64,000 bases of DNA, taken from the NCBI GenBank assembly GCA_031629035.1, contig JAVLUG010000027.1:1-64000 (forward strand), in the 5' to 3' direction. A program made the translations under genes and the position numbers. The DNA comes from MVYY01 sp012517575. GTDB taxonomy: Bacteria > Bacteroidota > Bacteroidia > Bacteroidales > Paludibacteraceae. Positions 15,972 to 25,531 of the stretch are shown here, in pieces. The notes below the pieces were generated by a model. That model made no database searches, was not told the origin of the DNA, and saw only the letters and a list, made by a program, of their open reading frames with translations. Numbering within the stretch: position 1 is the first letter of the stretch; each line of letters begins with the position of its first letter.

Positions 15972-16700
15972 TTACTGATTGACAAATGCTACTGTGGCAC
16001 AGGCTATCATGCCTGCAGTTTCGGTACGAAGCCGGCTGCTGCCCAGAGAAACAGGTTCATAACCTTCTTCAATGGCTTTTTCCACTTCGTCCGGACTAAA
16101 ATCACCTTCTGGCCCAATGAGGATGGCTACTTTTGATGACTTGCGAACCAGATTTTTAAGTAATTTTTTTTCTTTTATTCTGATACAAGTGTTTGTTTCG
16201 ACTTCATCGTAGCAATGAGCTATAAATTTTTGTTCGGCTGAAATTTTTTTTATTGCTTCTTCATAGCTACAAAGCGGATGCAATAGCGGAAAGTTGGCTT
16301 TTATAGATTGTTTGGACGCAGCAACTATGATTTTTTCAAGCCGCTCGGGTTTGACAATTTTTCGTTCCGAAAATCGACAAATAATTGGAGTTATTTCATG
16401 AACGCCTATTTCCGTAGCTTTTTCGATAAACCATTCGAAACGTTCTATGTTTTTGGTTGGAGCAATGGCAATATGGAGTTGATAATTCGTGTTACCTGAA
16501 TCGGGAAGAATTTCCGAAATCTCAAATTCACAATGTCGACTTTCGGGTAAAGTAATAGTTGCCAGAAAACAGCCACCTTTACCATCAACCACCATGATTT
16601 TATCTCCTTTCTGTAAGCGAAGGACTTTTATGGCATGCTGCGATTCCTCTTCGGGCAATACATTGCTAAAAGTTGCATCTGGAGCATAAAATACAGTCAT
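15972..16700 (-). CDS. rsmE: 16S rRNA m3U1498 methyltransferase
   Basis: 242 residues, SPOUT family. The SAM-binding knot shows LIGPEGDFSPDEV and SLGSSRLRTETA near the C-terminus, and KNIERFEWFIEKATEIGV is the family core. It methylates N3 of U1498 in 16S rRNA. I start it at ATG 16700 (MTVFYA), the usual N-terminus; an earlier in-frame ATG at 16727 adds nine residues with no family match. Confidence 0.93.
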   Translation of the reverse strand: MTVFYAPDATFSNVLPEEESQHAIKVLRLQKGDKIMVVDGKGGCFLATITLPESRHCEFEISEILPDSGNTNYQLHIAIAPTKNIERFEWFIEKATEIGVHEITPIICRFSERKIVKPERLEKIIVAASKQSIKANFPLLHPLCSYEEAIKKISAEQKFIAHCYDEVETNTCIRIKEKKLLKNLVRKSSKVAILIGPEGDFSPDEVEKAIEEGYEPVSLGSSRLRTETAGMIACATVAFVNQ

Positions 16701-16788
16701 GGTGCGATATGAACCTTCAATTAACAAATGAGTGGGAAAATTTCAAAAACAGCCATAAAAATGTAAAAAGAGAAAAGGTTTTGATTTG

Positions 16789-17676
16789 TTATTTGCCGTA
16801 AATTTCTCCTTTTGCTGCCAGCAAGGTGTTTTTCATAAGCGAAACACGTGTCATAAGTCCAACCCCGCCAGGCACCGGCGTAATGTAGGATGCTTTGGTT
16901 GCCACATCATTAAAGTCGACATCTCCTTTCAGTTTGAAACCCGATTTGGTTTCTGTTGAAAGCACTCTTGTTGTTCCAACATCGATGATTACAACGCCAT
17001 CCTTTACCATGTCGGCTTTCAAAAATTCCGGTTGTCCCAGTGCAGCAACAATAATATCGGCTTCCCGGCAAATTTCTTTCAGATTTTTGGTGCGACTGTG
17101 GCATACGGTAACGGTGGCATCGCCCGGATAACCTTTTTGCATTAACAGCATGGCAGTGGGTTTGCCTACAATATTGCTTCTGCCGATGACAACGCAATTT
17201 TTCCCGCAGGTTTCAATTTGGTAACGTTTTAGCAATTCCATGATACCGGCAGGAGTAGCCGAAATATAGCAAGGCAATCCAATGGACAATCGCCCGACAT
17301 TGATCGGATGGAAACCATCTACATCTTTTCGGTAATCAATGGCTTCGATAATTTTTTGTTCCGAAATATGTTTGGGCAAAGGCAATTGAACTATGAATCC
17401 ATCTACGTCGGAGTCTCTATTCAGGCGGTCAACTTCTTTCAATAACCTTTCTTCGGTAACATCTTCTTCGAAGCGTATCAAAGTGGATTGAAATCCACAA
17501 GTTTCGCAATCTTTTATTTTACCGGCTACGTATGATTCACTGCCGCCGTCGTGTCCCACAATAACGACTGCCAAATGAGGCCTTTTCATGCCAGCCTCCA
17601 TCATTCGTTTTACTTCTTCCGCTATTTCAGTTTTTATTTGCTCCGAAATGAGCTTACCATCCAATAGTTTGTACAT
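16789..17676 (-). CDS. folD: Methylenetetrahydrofolate dehydrogenase/cyclohydrolase
   Basis: 295 residues, full length. SYVAGKIKDC carries the catalytic Tyr49 and Lys53, DVDGFHPINVGRL is the folate-site motif, GRSNIVGKP the NADP-binding loop, and PVPGGVGLMT the C-terminal signature. It interconverts methylene-, methenyl- and formyl-tetrahydrofolate in the cytosol. It ends about 90 bases upstream of rsmE on the same strand and could share its transcript. Confidence 0.96.
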   Translation of the reverse strand: MYKLLDGKLISEQIKTEIAEEVKRMMEAGMKRPHLAVVIVGHDGGSESYVAGKIKDCETCGFQSTLIRFEEDVTEERLLKEVDRLNRDSDVDGFIVQLPLPKHISEQKIIEAIDYRKDVDGFHPINVGRLSIGLPCYISATPAGIMELLKRYQIETCGKNCVVIGRSNIVGKPTAMLLMQKGYPGDATVTVCHSRTKNLKEICREADIIVAALGQPEFLKADMVKDGVVIIDVGTTRVLSTETKSGFKLKGDVDFNDVATKASYITPVPGGVGLMTRVSLMKNTLLAAKGEIYGK

Positions 17677-17726
17677 GTACAGATTAATATAAAAGTATTC
17701 TTGTTTGACTATCTGAAATTATCGTA

Positions 17727-17734
17727 CAAAAATA
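17727..17734 (-). promoter_or_regulatory. -7-like box upstream of folD
   Basis: The reverse strand reads TATTTTTG, a TAnnTTTG match about 50 bases upstream of the folD ATG. No TTTG lies at the ideal spacing. Confidence 0.4.
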
Positions 17735-17937
17735 CCGTTTTTTGACCAATTTCAGAAAACTTGTGCCAACTATCTATGACAAATGGTTTGTTGAGTTTTG
17801 GTATCGAAATTTTTATAACTATATTCAGGAAAACTGATTTTCAGTATTTTAAATAAAAATTTTCTGTTATAACTTGGCAGAAAACTTTTTAGGGTAGCAA
17901 CTTTTGTAATAATCGAAATAGAAAAATTCAAATAAAA

Positions 17938-18660
17938 TCATAAAACAGAATGAATCACCTCCCATGAAGTTTTCATCAGATCAGGAATACGGTCGGGAAG
18001 ATAAGGCGTTACCTCAATAGGGTGATGAATAATCATTTCTATAACGCCGGGTTTAACTTTGAAACTTGTTTTTGATAATCGTTCAAAACTTCCTTTGATG
18101 GTAACAGGGACAATGGGAAGTGCCAAGTCGGCAGCAATTTGGAAAGCACCTTTTTTGAATTTTCTCATTTGTCCGTTGGAGGAGCGTGTTCCTTCAGGGA
18201 AAACAACTATGGAATTCCCCTTTTTCAGTTGTTTTTTAGCTTTTTCGATGCTGACTTTTGCAGCATGAGCATTGGAACGGTCAACGAAAATATGTCCGGC
18301 CATTTCGCTGGCCAATCCTACAAAAGGAACTTTTCGGAGTTCTTTTTTCATAATCCATTTGAACCGTACCGGAAGCCAGCCATAAATTACAAAAATATCG
18401 AACATGCTTTGATGATTGGCAGCAAAAACGTAAGATTTTCCTCTTTCGATTTTTTCCAGTCCCTTCACTTTCACTTTTATGAAGAATAGTGCGCATGTGG
18501 CTTTCGACCACCATCGCGCTGGCAAATATGAAATATTACTGTTCGGGAAAATCGGCGACAGAATAATGGTAAAGATAGATGTCAGCAACGTTAAAACAAT
18601 TTCAATGGGAACGCAGATAATCCATTGATATACAGAGAATAATAAATTTTTAATTTTCAT
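17938..18660 (-). CDS. plsC: 1-acyl-sn-glycerol-3-phosphate acyltransferase
   Basis: 240 residues. An N-terminal hydrophobic stretch (about 7-38) anchors it to the inner membrane. The acyltransferase motif NHQSMFD (His83, Asp88) and FPEGTRS (155-160) are intact. It would acylate lysophosphatidate to phosphatidate. It stands alone: 261 bases from folD and 176 from the downstream end of the DMT transporter gene. Confidence 0.93.
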   Translation of the reverse strand: MKIKNLLFSVYQWIICVPIEIVLTLLTSIFTIILSPIFPNSNISYLPARWWSKATCALFFIKVKVKGLEKIERGKSYVFAANHQSMFDIFVIYGWLPVRFKWIMKKELRKVPFVGLASEMAGHIFVDRSNAHAAKVSIEKAKKQLKKGNSIVVFPEGTRSSNGQMRKFKKGAFQIAADLALPIVPVTIKGSFERLSKTSFKVKPGVIEMIIHHPIEVTPYLPDRIPDLMKTSWEVIHSVL

Positions 18661-18769
18661 GCTGTGTAATTTTTTGAAATAAAGAAAAATCGATCAATGA
18701 ATTTTAAAATCCAACGTTTTTTAGAATTTTTTATGTTGAAATAAATTATGCTAAAAAGAATTTTCACTG

Positions 18770-18777
18770 CAAAGATA
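18770..18777 (-). promoter_or_regulatory. -7-like box upstream of plsC
   Basis: The reverse strand reads TATCTTTG, an exact TAnnTTTG match, about 110 bases before the plsC ATG. The -33 element is not evident, so the start site is tentative. Confidence 0.4.
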
Positions 18778-18836
18778 TATGTTTCCTGCACGAATAAAAA
18801 ACACCATTAATTCAACAAACAATATTGCTCAATTGT

Positions 18837-19730
18837 TTATTTAAGCTTTATTTTACGGGCCTGACTAACAAACAGTCCACCCACTACAATCGCTATACCC
18901 ATCCATTTAAGCGTGGTTAATTGTTCATTTAAAAATATCCAGGAAAAAACAGCTGTAAATACCGGTATCAGATTGGTAAAAACATTGCTGCGAGCTACTC
19001 CGATTCGTCTCACCACCCTTGCAAAAAGGACATAAGCTATTACCGAAGCGAAAATGGACAGCATAAGTAAAGCTTCAATGGAAGAACGTGTAAAATGTAA
19101 AGTTGAAAAATAGGAATAATCGGTCAATAGAGAAGTAGGAACAAAAAACATCAATCCGAAAAGGCTTTGATAAAGAATAATGTTCAAGGTGTAATACTGA
19201 ATGGAAATTTTTTGCAGAACAACGGCATAACAAATGGCTGAAAAAACGGCAAAAAAGAGTAAAACTATGCCGAGTGGTTGCACATGGAAATTGCCGCTTG
19301 GTTCAAAGATAACCAGAAAAACACCGGAAAGCGACAGAATTATTCCGGCAACATTGAACCAACCTATGCGTTCTCTCAGAATCAAAAAAGCCAGCAGAGG
19401 AGAAAAAACAGGAATGGTGGAAATAATAACCGAAGCCAGCGTGGATGAAACCATCGTCAAACCGAAAGTTTCGCCAATATAATACAGGTAGGGTTCAAAA
19501 AGTGCAAGCAGCAAAAACCATTTCAAATCTTTTTTCTGAATTTTCTGAAAGCGTCCTGAAAGTAGCGAAACGAGTAACAATAGCACCGAAGCAATGATTA
19601 ATCGGCAGGTTATCAGCATCATGGGACGAAAGGAAGTCAATGCTGCTTTTGTCCAGATAAATGAAAAAGCCCAAATAAGCATGGCTGCGACAATGGAAAC
19701 ATATAAACCCAATGATTTGAATCTTGACAT
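18837..19730 (-). CDS. EamA/DMT-superfamily transporter
   Basis: 297 residues with ten predicted membrane helices in two EamA halves (about 1-140 and 150-290). The open frame extends to 19796, but the extra 22 residues are polar and precede the usual first helix, so ATG 19730 is taken. Family members export metabolites or amino acids across the inner membrane; the substrate cannot be read here. Confidence 0.88.
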   Translation of the reverse strand: MSRFKSLGLYVSIVAAMLIWAFSFIWTKAALTSFRPMMLITCRLIIASVLLLLVSLLSGRFQKIQKKDLKWFLLLALFEPYLYYIGETFGLTMVSSTLASVIISTIPVFSPLLAFLILRERIGWFNVAGIILSLSGVFLVIFEPSGNFHVQPLGIVLLFFAVFSAICYAVVLQKISIQYYTLNIILYQSLFGLMFFVPTSLLTDYSYFSTLHFTRSSIEALLMLSIFASVIAYVLFARVVRRIGVARSNVFTNLIPVFTAVFSWIFLNEQLTTLKWMGIAIVVGGLFVSQARKIKLK

Positions 19731-19813
19731 ATATTTACGAATCAACTTATAGTTTAAAATTTTGTTTTCTTGCTTTGACAAAGAATTTTTAATCAAATTT
19801 CAGTCAAAAATTA

Positions 19814-19844
19814 TTGTGTATATCAAAAAAGATTATTACTTTTG
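19814..19844 (+). promoter_or_regulatory. Promoter of tRNA-Asn
   Basis: TTG (19814-19816), a 20-base spacer and TACTTTTG (19837-19844) fit the Bacteroidota consensus. The predicted start is about 22 bases before the mature tRNA. Confidence 0.58.
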
Positions 19845-19872
19845 CCTTCGCTTTTTGAAAGCAATATGAAAT

Positions 19873-19946
19873 TCTTCCTTAGCTCAGTCGGTTAGAGCAT
19901 CTGACTGTTAATCAGAGGGTCCTTGGTTCAAGTCCAAGAGGAAGAG
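19873..19946 (+). tRNA. tRNA-Asn (anticodon GTT)
   Basis: 74 bases with all arms. The acceptor arms TCTTCCT and AGGAAGA pair perfectly; the D arm is GCTCAGTCGGTTAGAGC; the anticodon stem TCTGA/TCAGA encloses CTGTTAA, giving anticodon GTT; the T arm is CTTGG TTCAAGT CCAAG. The discriminator is G19946 and CCA is not encoded. It has its own promoter and terminator. Confidence 0.96.
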
Positions 19947-19947
19947 C

Positions 19948-19973
19948 AAAACCACCGAAAAGGTGGTTTTTTT
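19948..19973. terminator. Terminator after tRNA-Asn, also facing yifB
   Basis: AAAACCACC (19948-19956) pairs with GGTGGTTTT (19962-19970) around GAAAA, followed by TTT. On the other strand the same hairpin ends in an A-to-T run just after the yifB stop at 19987, so it can serve both. Confidence 0.85.
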
Positions 19974-19986
19974 GTTTGTATGCTTT

Positions 19987-21525
19987 TTATCCTGCCCAAC
20001 CTTCCCGATCCAGATTTCTGTAATTAATGGCTTCGGCAATATGATAAGGCAAAATTTTTTCCGAATCGTCCAAGTCGGCAATAGTTCTGGAAACTTTTAA
20101 AATTCTGTCGTAAGCGCGTGCCGACAGATTCAGTCGCTGCATGGCATTTTTCAATAATTCCAATCCTTCCTTGTCAGGTACGGCGAACATGCGTTGCAGT
20201 TTGGTAGTCATTTGCGCATTGCAGTAAACGCCATCGATATCACGAAAGCGTAGTTCCTGAATTTGACGTGCTTTGATAACCCTTTCTCGGATTTGTGCGC
20301 TGCTTTCGGCATCCCTTTTTTCGGAAAGTTTTTCAAAAGGCACTGGGACAATTTCGATGTGAATATCTATTCTGTCGAGCAGCGGTCCCGAAATACGGTT
20401 CAAATATTTCTGTACTACTCCCGGAGCGCAGACACATTCTCTTTCGGGATGGTTATAATACCCGCAAGGACATGGATTCATGGCTGCCACCAGCATAAAG
20501 CTGGCAGGATATTCAATGGTAAATTTGGCTCTCGAAATACATATTTTTCTGTCTTCCAATGGCTGTCGCAAAACTTCGAGAACAGTTCTCTTAAATTCCG
20601 GCAACTCATCCAGAAAAAGAACGCCATTGTGAGCAAGCGAAATTTCTCCGGGTTGAGGAAAAGTACCGCCGCCTACCAGCGCTACATCCGATATTGTATG
20701 ATGCGGACTTCGGAAAGGTCGCTCGGAAATGAGCGATGTGTTGCTGTCGATATTACCCGCAACGGAATGAATTTTGGTTGTTTCCAGTGCTTCATGGAGA
20801 GTCAAAGGCGGTAGAATGGTAGAAATTCTTTTGGCCAGCATGGACTTTCCCGCGCCCGGAGGTCCTATCATGATAATATTGTGTCCACCTGCAGCGGCAA
20901 CTTCGAGCGCTCTTTTTACATTTTCCTGTCCCTTTACTTCTGCAAAATCTACTTCGGACTGGTTTAAGTTATTGAAAAATTCTTCTCTTGTATTTACCAG
21001 CGTAGGTTCGAGTTGATTTTTCCCATTGAGAAAATCGATTACTTCCTTTAAGTTTTCCACGCCATAAACTTCCAAATTATTGACTACGGCGGCTTCACGC
21101 GCATTTTGCTTGGGCAGGATAAATCCTTTGAATTTTTCTTCTCGGGCTTTGATAGAAATGGGCAGAACACCTTTTATCGGTTGCAAACTTCCATCCAGCG
21201 ACAATTCTCCCATAATGACGTAATGTTGAAGCACTTCTGGATTGATTTTTCCATCAGCTGCCAAAATGCCAATGGCCAAAGGCAGGTCGTAAGCTGAACC
21301 TTCTTTGCGAATATCGGCCGGAGCCATGTTGACCACAACTTGTTTGTGTGGCATTTTATATCCGATATAATCCAAAGCAGAAGCAATGCGTTCATGACTT
21401 TCCTTCACCGCATTGTCAGGAAGCCCTACCAGAAAGAAACGAATCCCTTGATTTACATTGACTTCAATGGTAATAATGGTGGCATTGATACCTTGGACAG
21501 CAGCTCCAAAAGTTTTTACCAGCAT
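19987..21525 (-). CDS. YifB/ComM family Mg-chelatase-like AAA+ ATPase
   Basis: 512 residues. An N-terminal Lon-like domain (about 1-180, with VVVNMAPADIRKEGSAYDLP) is followed by the AAA+ core: Walker A GPPGAGKSML near 217-226 and FLDELPEF as Walker B. A zinc-like cluster MNPCPCGYYNHPERECVC follows, then the C-terminal Mg-chelatase domain. Members include ComM, a helicase that aids branch migration in natural transformation. dprA, another uptake gene, is present at 41-42 kb. Its start is 52 bases downstream of the preceding reverse-strand gene, so they may be co-transcribed. Confidence 0.93.
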   Translation of the reverse strand: MLVKTFGAAVQGINATIITIEVNVNQGIRFFLVGLPDNAVKESHERIASALDYIGYKMPHKQVVVNMAPADIRKEGSAYDLPLAIGILAADGKINPEVLQHYVIMGELSLDGSLQPIKGVLPISIKAREEKFKGFILPKQNAREAAVVNNLEVYGVENLKEVIDFLNGKNQLEPTLVNTREEFFNNLNQSEVDFAEVKGQENVKRALEVAAAGGHNIIMIGPPGAGKSMLAKRISTILPPLTLHEALETTKIHSVAGNIDSNTSLISERPFRSPHHTISDVALVGGGTFPQPGEISLAHNGVLFLDELPEFKRTVLEVLRQPLEDRKICISRAKFTIEYPASFMLVAAMNPCPCGYYNHPERECVCAPGVVQKYLNRISGPLLDRIDIHIEIVPVPFEKLSEKRDAESSAQIRERVIKARQIQELRFRDIDGVYCNAQMTTKLQRMFAVPDKEGLELLKNAMQRLNLSARAYDRILKVSRTIADLDDSEKILPYHIAEAINYRNLDREGWAG

Positions 21526-21577
21526 AAAGAATTTTTTTATGATATAGATTCAGATAATTGTTTTTTAATAGAATGAC

Positions 21578-22612
21578 TTATTTTTTTAGTAGCTTATCTA
21601 CCGAAGCAGACAGGGTAAACAACTGTTCAAAAAATACTTTTCCTTCCGATACGTGAAATTCCATCGCCAATTTTCCATTAATTCTATTGCTTTTCAGCAT
21701 GTTCCAATACCATTTGCTTTCAAAATAACTGTCAGAACGAAGAAATGGATTACTCCAGTAAAGATTCCAGCCGTGTTTGTCGTACAGTCTCATTCTCGCA
21801 TCGCCCCAATAAAGCGTATTGGAAATACCAAATTTTCGGTATTCAATTTCATTTCTGACAACCAAACCGGAAGGCGTAAAAGTCATGTTGTCCACGCCGC
21901 GTTCGCGCTCAAAACTCTGCAAAATACCGGCAGCAAAGATGAGTGTATCCAAATGGGTAATAGAAGTTATATCGATGCCAGCCGAAAGATGGGCCAGCAG
22001 ATTGTCGCAAACGTGAAATTCGGAATTGCGTGGAGACGTATTGGCATAGTGGAACATATAGGACTGAAAATCGGCAAAAAACAAATGATGGCGTTTGTTG
22101 GCTGAAGCTCCAATAAAAAACGATTCCCGTTCAGTGGCTGTTTGGTGTCCTGTCCAATCGAGCCAGAGGTTGAAAAAAGAAGTCGGATTGGCAACTTGCC
22201 AAAAAAGTCCCTGTAAATTGGGTCGGAAATATCGAATGGAATCTTTAAAAAAGAAATCGGAATAATTGGAAAGAATATTCTGACGTGGAAAAGAGCCAGC
22301 ACGAAAAAGAGTTTTTTGTGATTGGTACTGATAATAAGCTACCAAATCAATTTTTTCTATGGTTTTTTGAGAACCGGAAATGTTTAATAAATCTGCGCCT
22401 CCATGTAACGAATTATTTTTGTCCCATTCCACAGCCAGTGCGGGAATTAAATGAACACCTTTCATGGTTTGGTCGATGGTGAGGGTAGAAGAAGAAAATT
22501 CGGTGTTGTCAAAAAAATAGTTTAATCCCAATTCACCTTTTAATACTTGACCATAAAGAGAGAAAGGCAAGAATAAGCCAAGCAGAAAAAAAACACGAAT
22601 TGATCGAACCAT
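21578..22612 (-). CDS. Secreted or outer-membrane protein of unknown function
   Basis: 344 residues from ATG 22612, which gives a good signal peptide (about 1-21, ending SLYGQ). The mature part is rich in aromatic residues in alternating patterns and has short strand-turn-strand periods (for example FFADFQSYMFHYANTS and NTLYWGDARMRLYD), which suggests a beta-barrel or a beta-rich surface protein. I recognise no named family. It lies 52 bases upstream of yifB on the same strand. An 11-residue upstream extension of the frame lacks signal-peptide character and was dropped. Confidence 0.7.
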   Translation of the reverse strand: MVRSIRVFFLLGLFLPFSLYGQVLKGELGLNYFFDNTEFSSSTLTIDQTMKGVHLIPALAVEWDKNNSLHGGADLLNISGSQKTIEKIDLVAYYQYQSQKTLFRAGSFPRQNILSNYSDFFFKDSIRYFRPNLQGLFWQVANPTSFFNLWLDWTGHQTATERESFFIGASANKRHHLFFADFQSYMFHYANTSPRNSEFHVCDNLLAHLSAGIDITSITHLDTLIFAAGILQSFERERGVDNMTFTPSGLVVRNEIEYRKFGISNTLYWGDARMRLYDKHGWNLYWSNPFLRSDSYFESKWYWNMLKSNRINGKLAMEFHVSEGKVFFEQLFTLSASVDKLLKK

Positions 22613-22848
22613 AAAATTTTTGCTTTCAAAATTAATTTTAAGCAAAAATACTGATTATCTTTTCAATTTTACCAATAGTCAACAAAAATTTATTTTTCAA
22701 AGCAGTTTTTCTCCGGTTCAAGCATCAAAATAATTTTTCTCGGGGAAAAACAGACAAATTATGGAATTTGTAAAGAGACTGTTGGGTTTAAGTATAATTG
22801 AAAACTTGGATTTTCACAATGAATTTTATTGTGCTTGACTTCAGCTTT

Positions 22849-25461
22849 TTATTTTCCCAAGATGATTTTTTTGATTTCGTTCAGTTTATTGAGTGCTTCA
22901 ACGGGAGTTAAGTTGTTTATGTCCAGATTTTTAATCTCGTCCCTTATTTGTTCCAGCACAGGATCATCAAGTTGAAAAAAGGAAAGCTGGTAACCTTCTC
23001 TTTGTTGGGCAATTTTATCAACCGGTTTGGAAATATCGGATTGACGGTTATCCGTTTCGAGCTGTTTAAGTATTTGTTCGGCTCGTTTTACAATACTTTG
23101 AGGCATCCCTGCCATTTTAGCCACATGAATACCGAAGCTGTGTTCACTTCCGCCTCGAACCAATTTTCGGAGAAATATCACCTTGTTGTCCACTTCCTTA
23201 ACCGAAACATTGAAGTTTCTCACCCGCGAAAATGATTTTTCCATTTCGTTCAGTTCGTGGTAATGCGTAGCAAAAAGCGTTTTAGCCTTGTGAGCAGGAT
23301 GTTCGTGAATATATTCTACAATTGCCCAAGCAATAGAAATACCGTCATAAGTGCTTGTTCCTCTTCCCAGCTCGTCAAAAAGAACCAAACTGCGGGAGGA
23401 AAGATTGTTCAGAATACTGGCTGCTTCGCTCATCTCAACCATAAAAGTTGATTCGCCCAAAGAAATGTTATCGCTTGCTCCAACACGGGTGAAAATTTTA
23501 TCTACTACGCCAATTTTGGCGCTTTCCACCGGCACGAAGCATCCCATTTGCGCCATAAGGGTAATCAGAGCCGTTTGTCGAAGCAAAGCCGATTTTCCGG
23601 ACATGTTGGGACCGGTGATAATCATGATTTGCTGTCCCGAACTGTCGAGATATACATCGTTGGCAACATAACTTTCACCCAGAGGAAGTTGTTTTTCGAT
23701 AACCGGATGTCTGCCTTGATGAATTTCCAAAATTTCAGATTCGTTAATTTCGGGACGGACATAATGGTTTTCTTTCGAAACTTTTGCAAAGGAAAGCAGA
23801 CAATCTAACTGGGCTATCAGGTTCGAGTCGAGTTGAAGAGCCGGAATATATTCGGAAAGACTTAATACCAATTCGTTGAACAAACGGGTTTCAATGTCCG
23901 TAATTTTTTCTTCTGCTCCGAGTATTTTCTCTTCATAGTCTTTCAATTCTTCTGTAATATAACGCTCGGCATTTACCAGTGTCTGTTTACGTATCCATGT
24001 TTCGGGTACCTTCTCTTTATAAGTATTGCGAACTTCGAGGTAGTAGCCGAAAACATTGTTGAATCCTATTTTTAAGCTCGGAATGCCTGTTGCTTCGCTT
24101 TCGCGTTCCTGAATTTTTTGCAGAAAATCTTTTCCTGAGAAAGCCAGTTCTCTCAATTCATCAAGATCGGCATTAACGCCTCTTTTAATAATATTTCCCC
24201 GATTGATAAGTATGGGAGGATCGTTTTGAATTTCCTTTTCAATTTTTTCGGAGATAATAGAGCAGGCATTTAATTGGTCGGCAATGGTGCGCAAAGTGAT
24301 ATTTTCAGTGTGGGAACAAAATTGTTTTATTGGTTCTATGGCTTTGAGCGCCGTTTTCAACTGAACCACTTCTCGCGGATTAATTCTGCCGACAGCAATC
24401 TTTGACACCAAACGTTCCAAATCGCCTATCAAGGCAATGTTTTGCTCAAGGGCTTCTTTCAACTCAGGATGTTTGAAAAAGTAGTCGACTACATCCAGCC
24501 TTTCGTTGATAGATTTTACATTTTTCAGCGGGAAAGCCATCCAACGTTTCAGCAGTCGGCTGCCCATTGGGCTGATGGTTTTATCCAAAACTTCGAGCAA
24601 GGTTTTTCCGCCTTCGTTGATAGCTTCAAAAAGTTCAAGATTTCTTACTGTGAATCTGTCGAGCCACACAAAACGATCTTCTTCTATTCGGGAAAGTTGG
24701 GTAATATGTCCTGTCTGTTGATGATGAGTCAGGTCGAGATAGTAAAGAATGGCGCCGGCTGCAATCACTCCGTTGGCAAGTCCTTCTACGCCAAAGCCTT
24801 TCAAACTTTTTGTTTCAAATTGTTTTAGCAGCCTGTCTTTGGCAGCATCAAGGGTGAATACCCAATCTTCGAGCGGATAGGAGTAAAATTTGGTTCCAAA
24901 TAAATTTTCAAATTCCTTCTTTTTTGTACGGTCGAAAATAATTTCCTTGGGCGAAAAGCTGTTCAGCAGCTTATCAACATATTCGTTTGTTCCTTCAGCC
25001 AGCAGGAATTCTCCGGTAGAAATATCCAGGAAGGCTATACCGGCCTGATTTTTATTGAGATATACACTGGCTAAAAAATTATTTTCCTTGTGGTTGAGAA
25101 TGGTGTCGTTATAAGTAACGCCGGGAGTTACCAGTTCGGTTATGCCTCTTTTTACAATTTTTTTTGTCAGTTTTGGATCTTCCAGCTGGTCGCAAATAGC
25201 TACTCTTTTTCCTGCTCTTACCAGTTTTGGAAGATAAGTGTCCAATGCATGATGAGGAAATCCTGCCAATTCCACACTTTTTGCCGATCCGTTGGCGCGA
25301 CGCGTGAGGGTAATCCCCAAAATTTCAGCAGCTTCGATGGCATCACTCGAGAAAGTTTCGTAAAAATCGCCGCAACGAAACAATAAAATAGCATCGGGAT
25401 GTTTTGATTTCATCTCGAAATATTGTTTCATTAAAGGCGTTTCTACAATTGGTTCAGACAT
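22849..25461 (-). CDS. mutS: DNA mismatch repair protein MutS
   Basis: 870 residues, full length. The mismatch-reading motif DFYETF is at 32-37 (Phe33 stacks on the mispair, Glu35). The ATPase has Walker A GPNMSGKSALLR (Lys623), LFDELGRGTS and FATHYHEL as Walker B and the following motif. MutS finds mispairs and recruits MutL. No mutL is in the window. The glycosyltransferase gene ends about 70 bases upstream on the same strand and may share the transcript. Confidence 0.97.
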   Translation of the reverse strand: MSEPIVETPLMKQYFEMKSKHPDAILLFRCGDFYETFSSDAIEAAEILGITLTRRANGSAKSVELAGFPHHALDTYLPKLVRAGKRVAICDQLEDPKLTKKIVKRGITELVTPGVTYNDTILNHKENNFLASVYLNKNQAGIAFLDISTGEFLLAEGTNEYVDKLLNSFSPKEIIFDRTKKKEFENLFGTKFYSYPLEDWVFTLDAAKDRLLKQFETKSLKGFGVEGLANGVIAAGAILYYLDLTHHQQTGHITQLSRIEEDRFVWLDRFTVRNLELFEAINEGGKTLLEVLDKTISPMGSRLLKRWMAFPLKNVKSINERLDVVDYFFKHPELKEALEQNIALIGDLERLVSKIAVGRINPREVVQLKTALKAIEPIKQFCSHTENITLRTIADQLNACSIISEKIEKEIQNDPPILINRGNIIKRGVNADLDELRELAFSGKDFLQKIQERESEATGIPSLKIGFNNVFGYYLEVRNTYKEKVPETWIRKQTLVNAERYITEELKDYEEKILGAEEKITDIETRLFNELVLSLSEYIPALQLDSNLIAQLDCLLSFAKVSKENHYVRPEINESEILEIHQGRHPVIEKQLPLGESYVANDVYLDSSGQQIMIITGPNMSGKSALLRQTALITLMAQMGCFVPVESAKIGVVDKIFTRVGASDNISLGESTFMVEMSEAASILNNLSSRSLVLFDELGRGTSTYDGISIAWAIVEYIHEHPAHKAKTLFATHYHELNEMEKSFSRVRNFNVSVKEVDNKVIFLRKLVRGGSEHSFGIHVAKMAGMPQSIVKRAEQILKQLETDNRQSDISKPVDKIAQQREGYQLSFFQLDDPVLEQIRDEIKNLDINNLTPVEALNKLNEIKKIILGK

Positions 25462-25531
25462 ATATAGATAATCTTTGCTCTCTAAATTTGAATAATTGAA
25501 GTGTAGGACTTTCCAGATGGGGAAAAATATT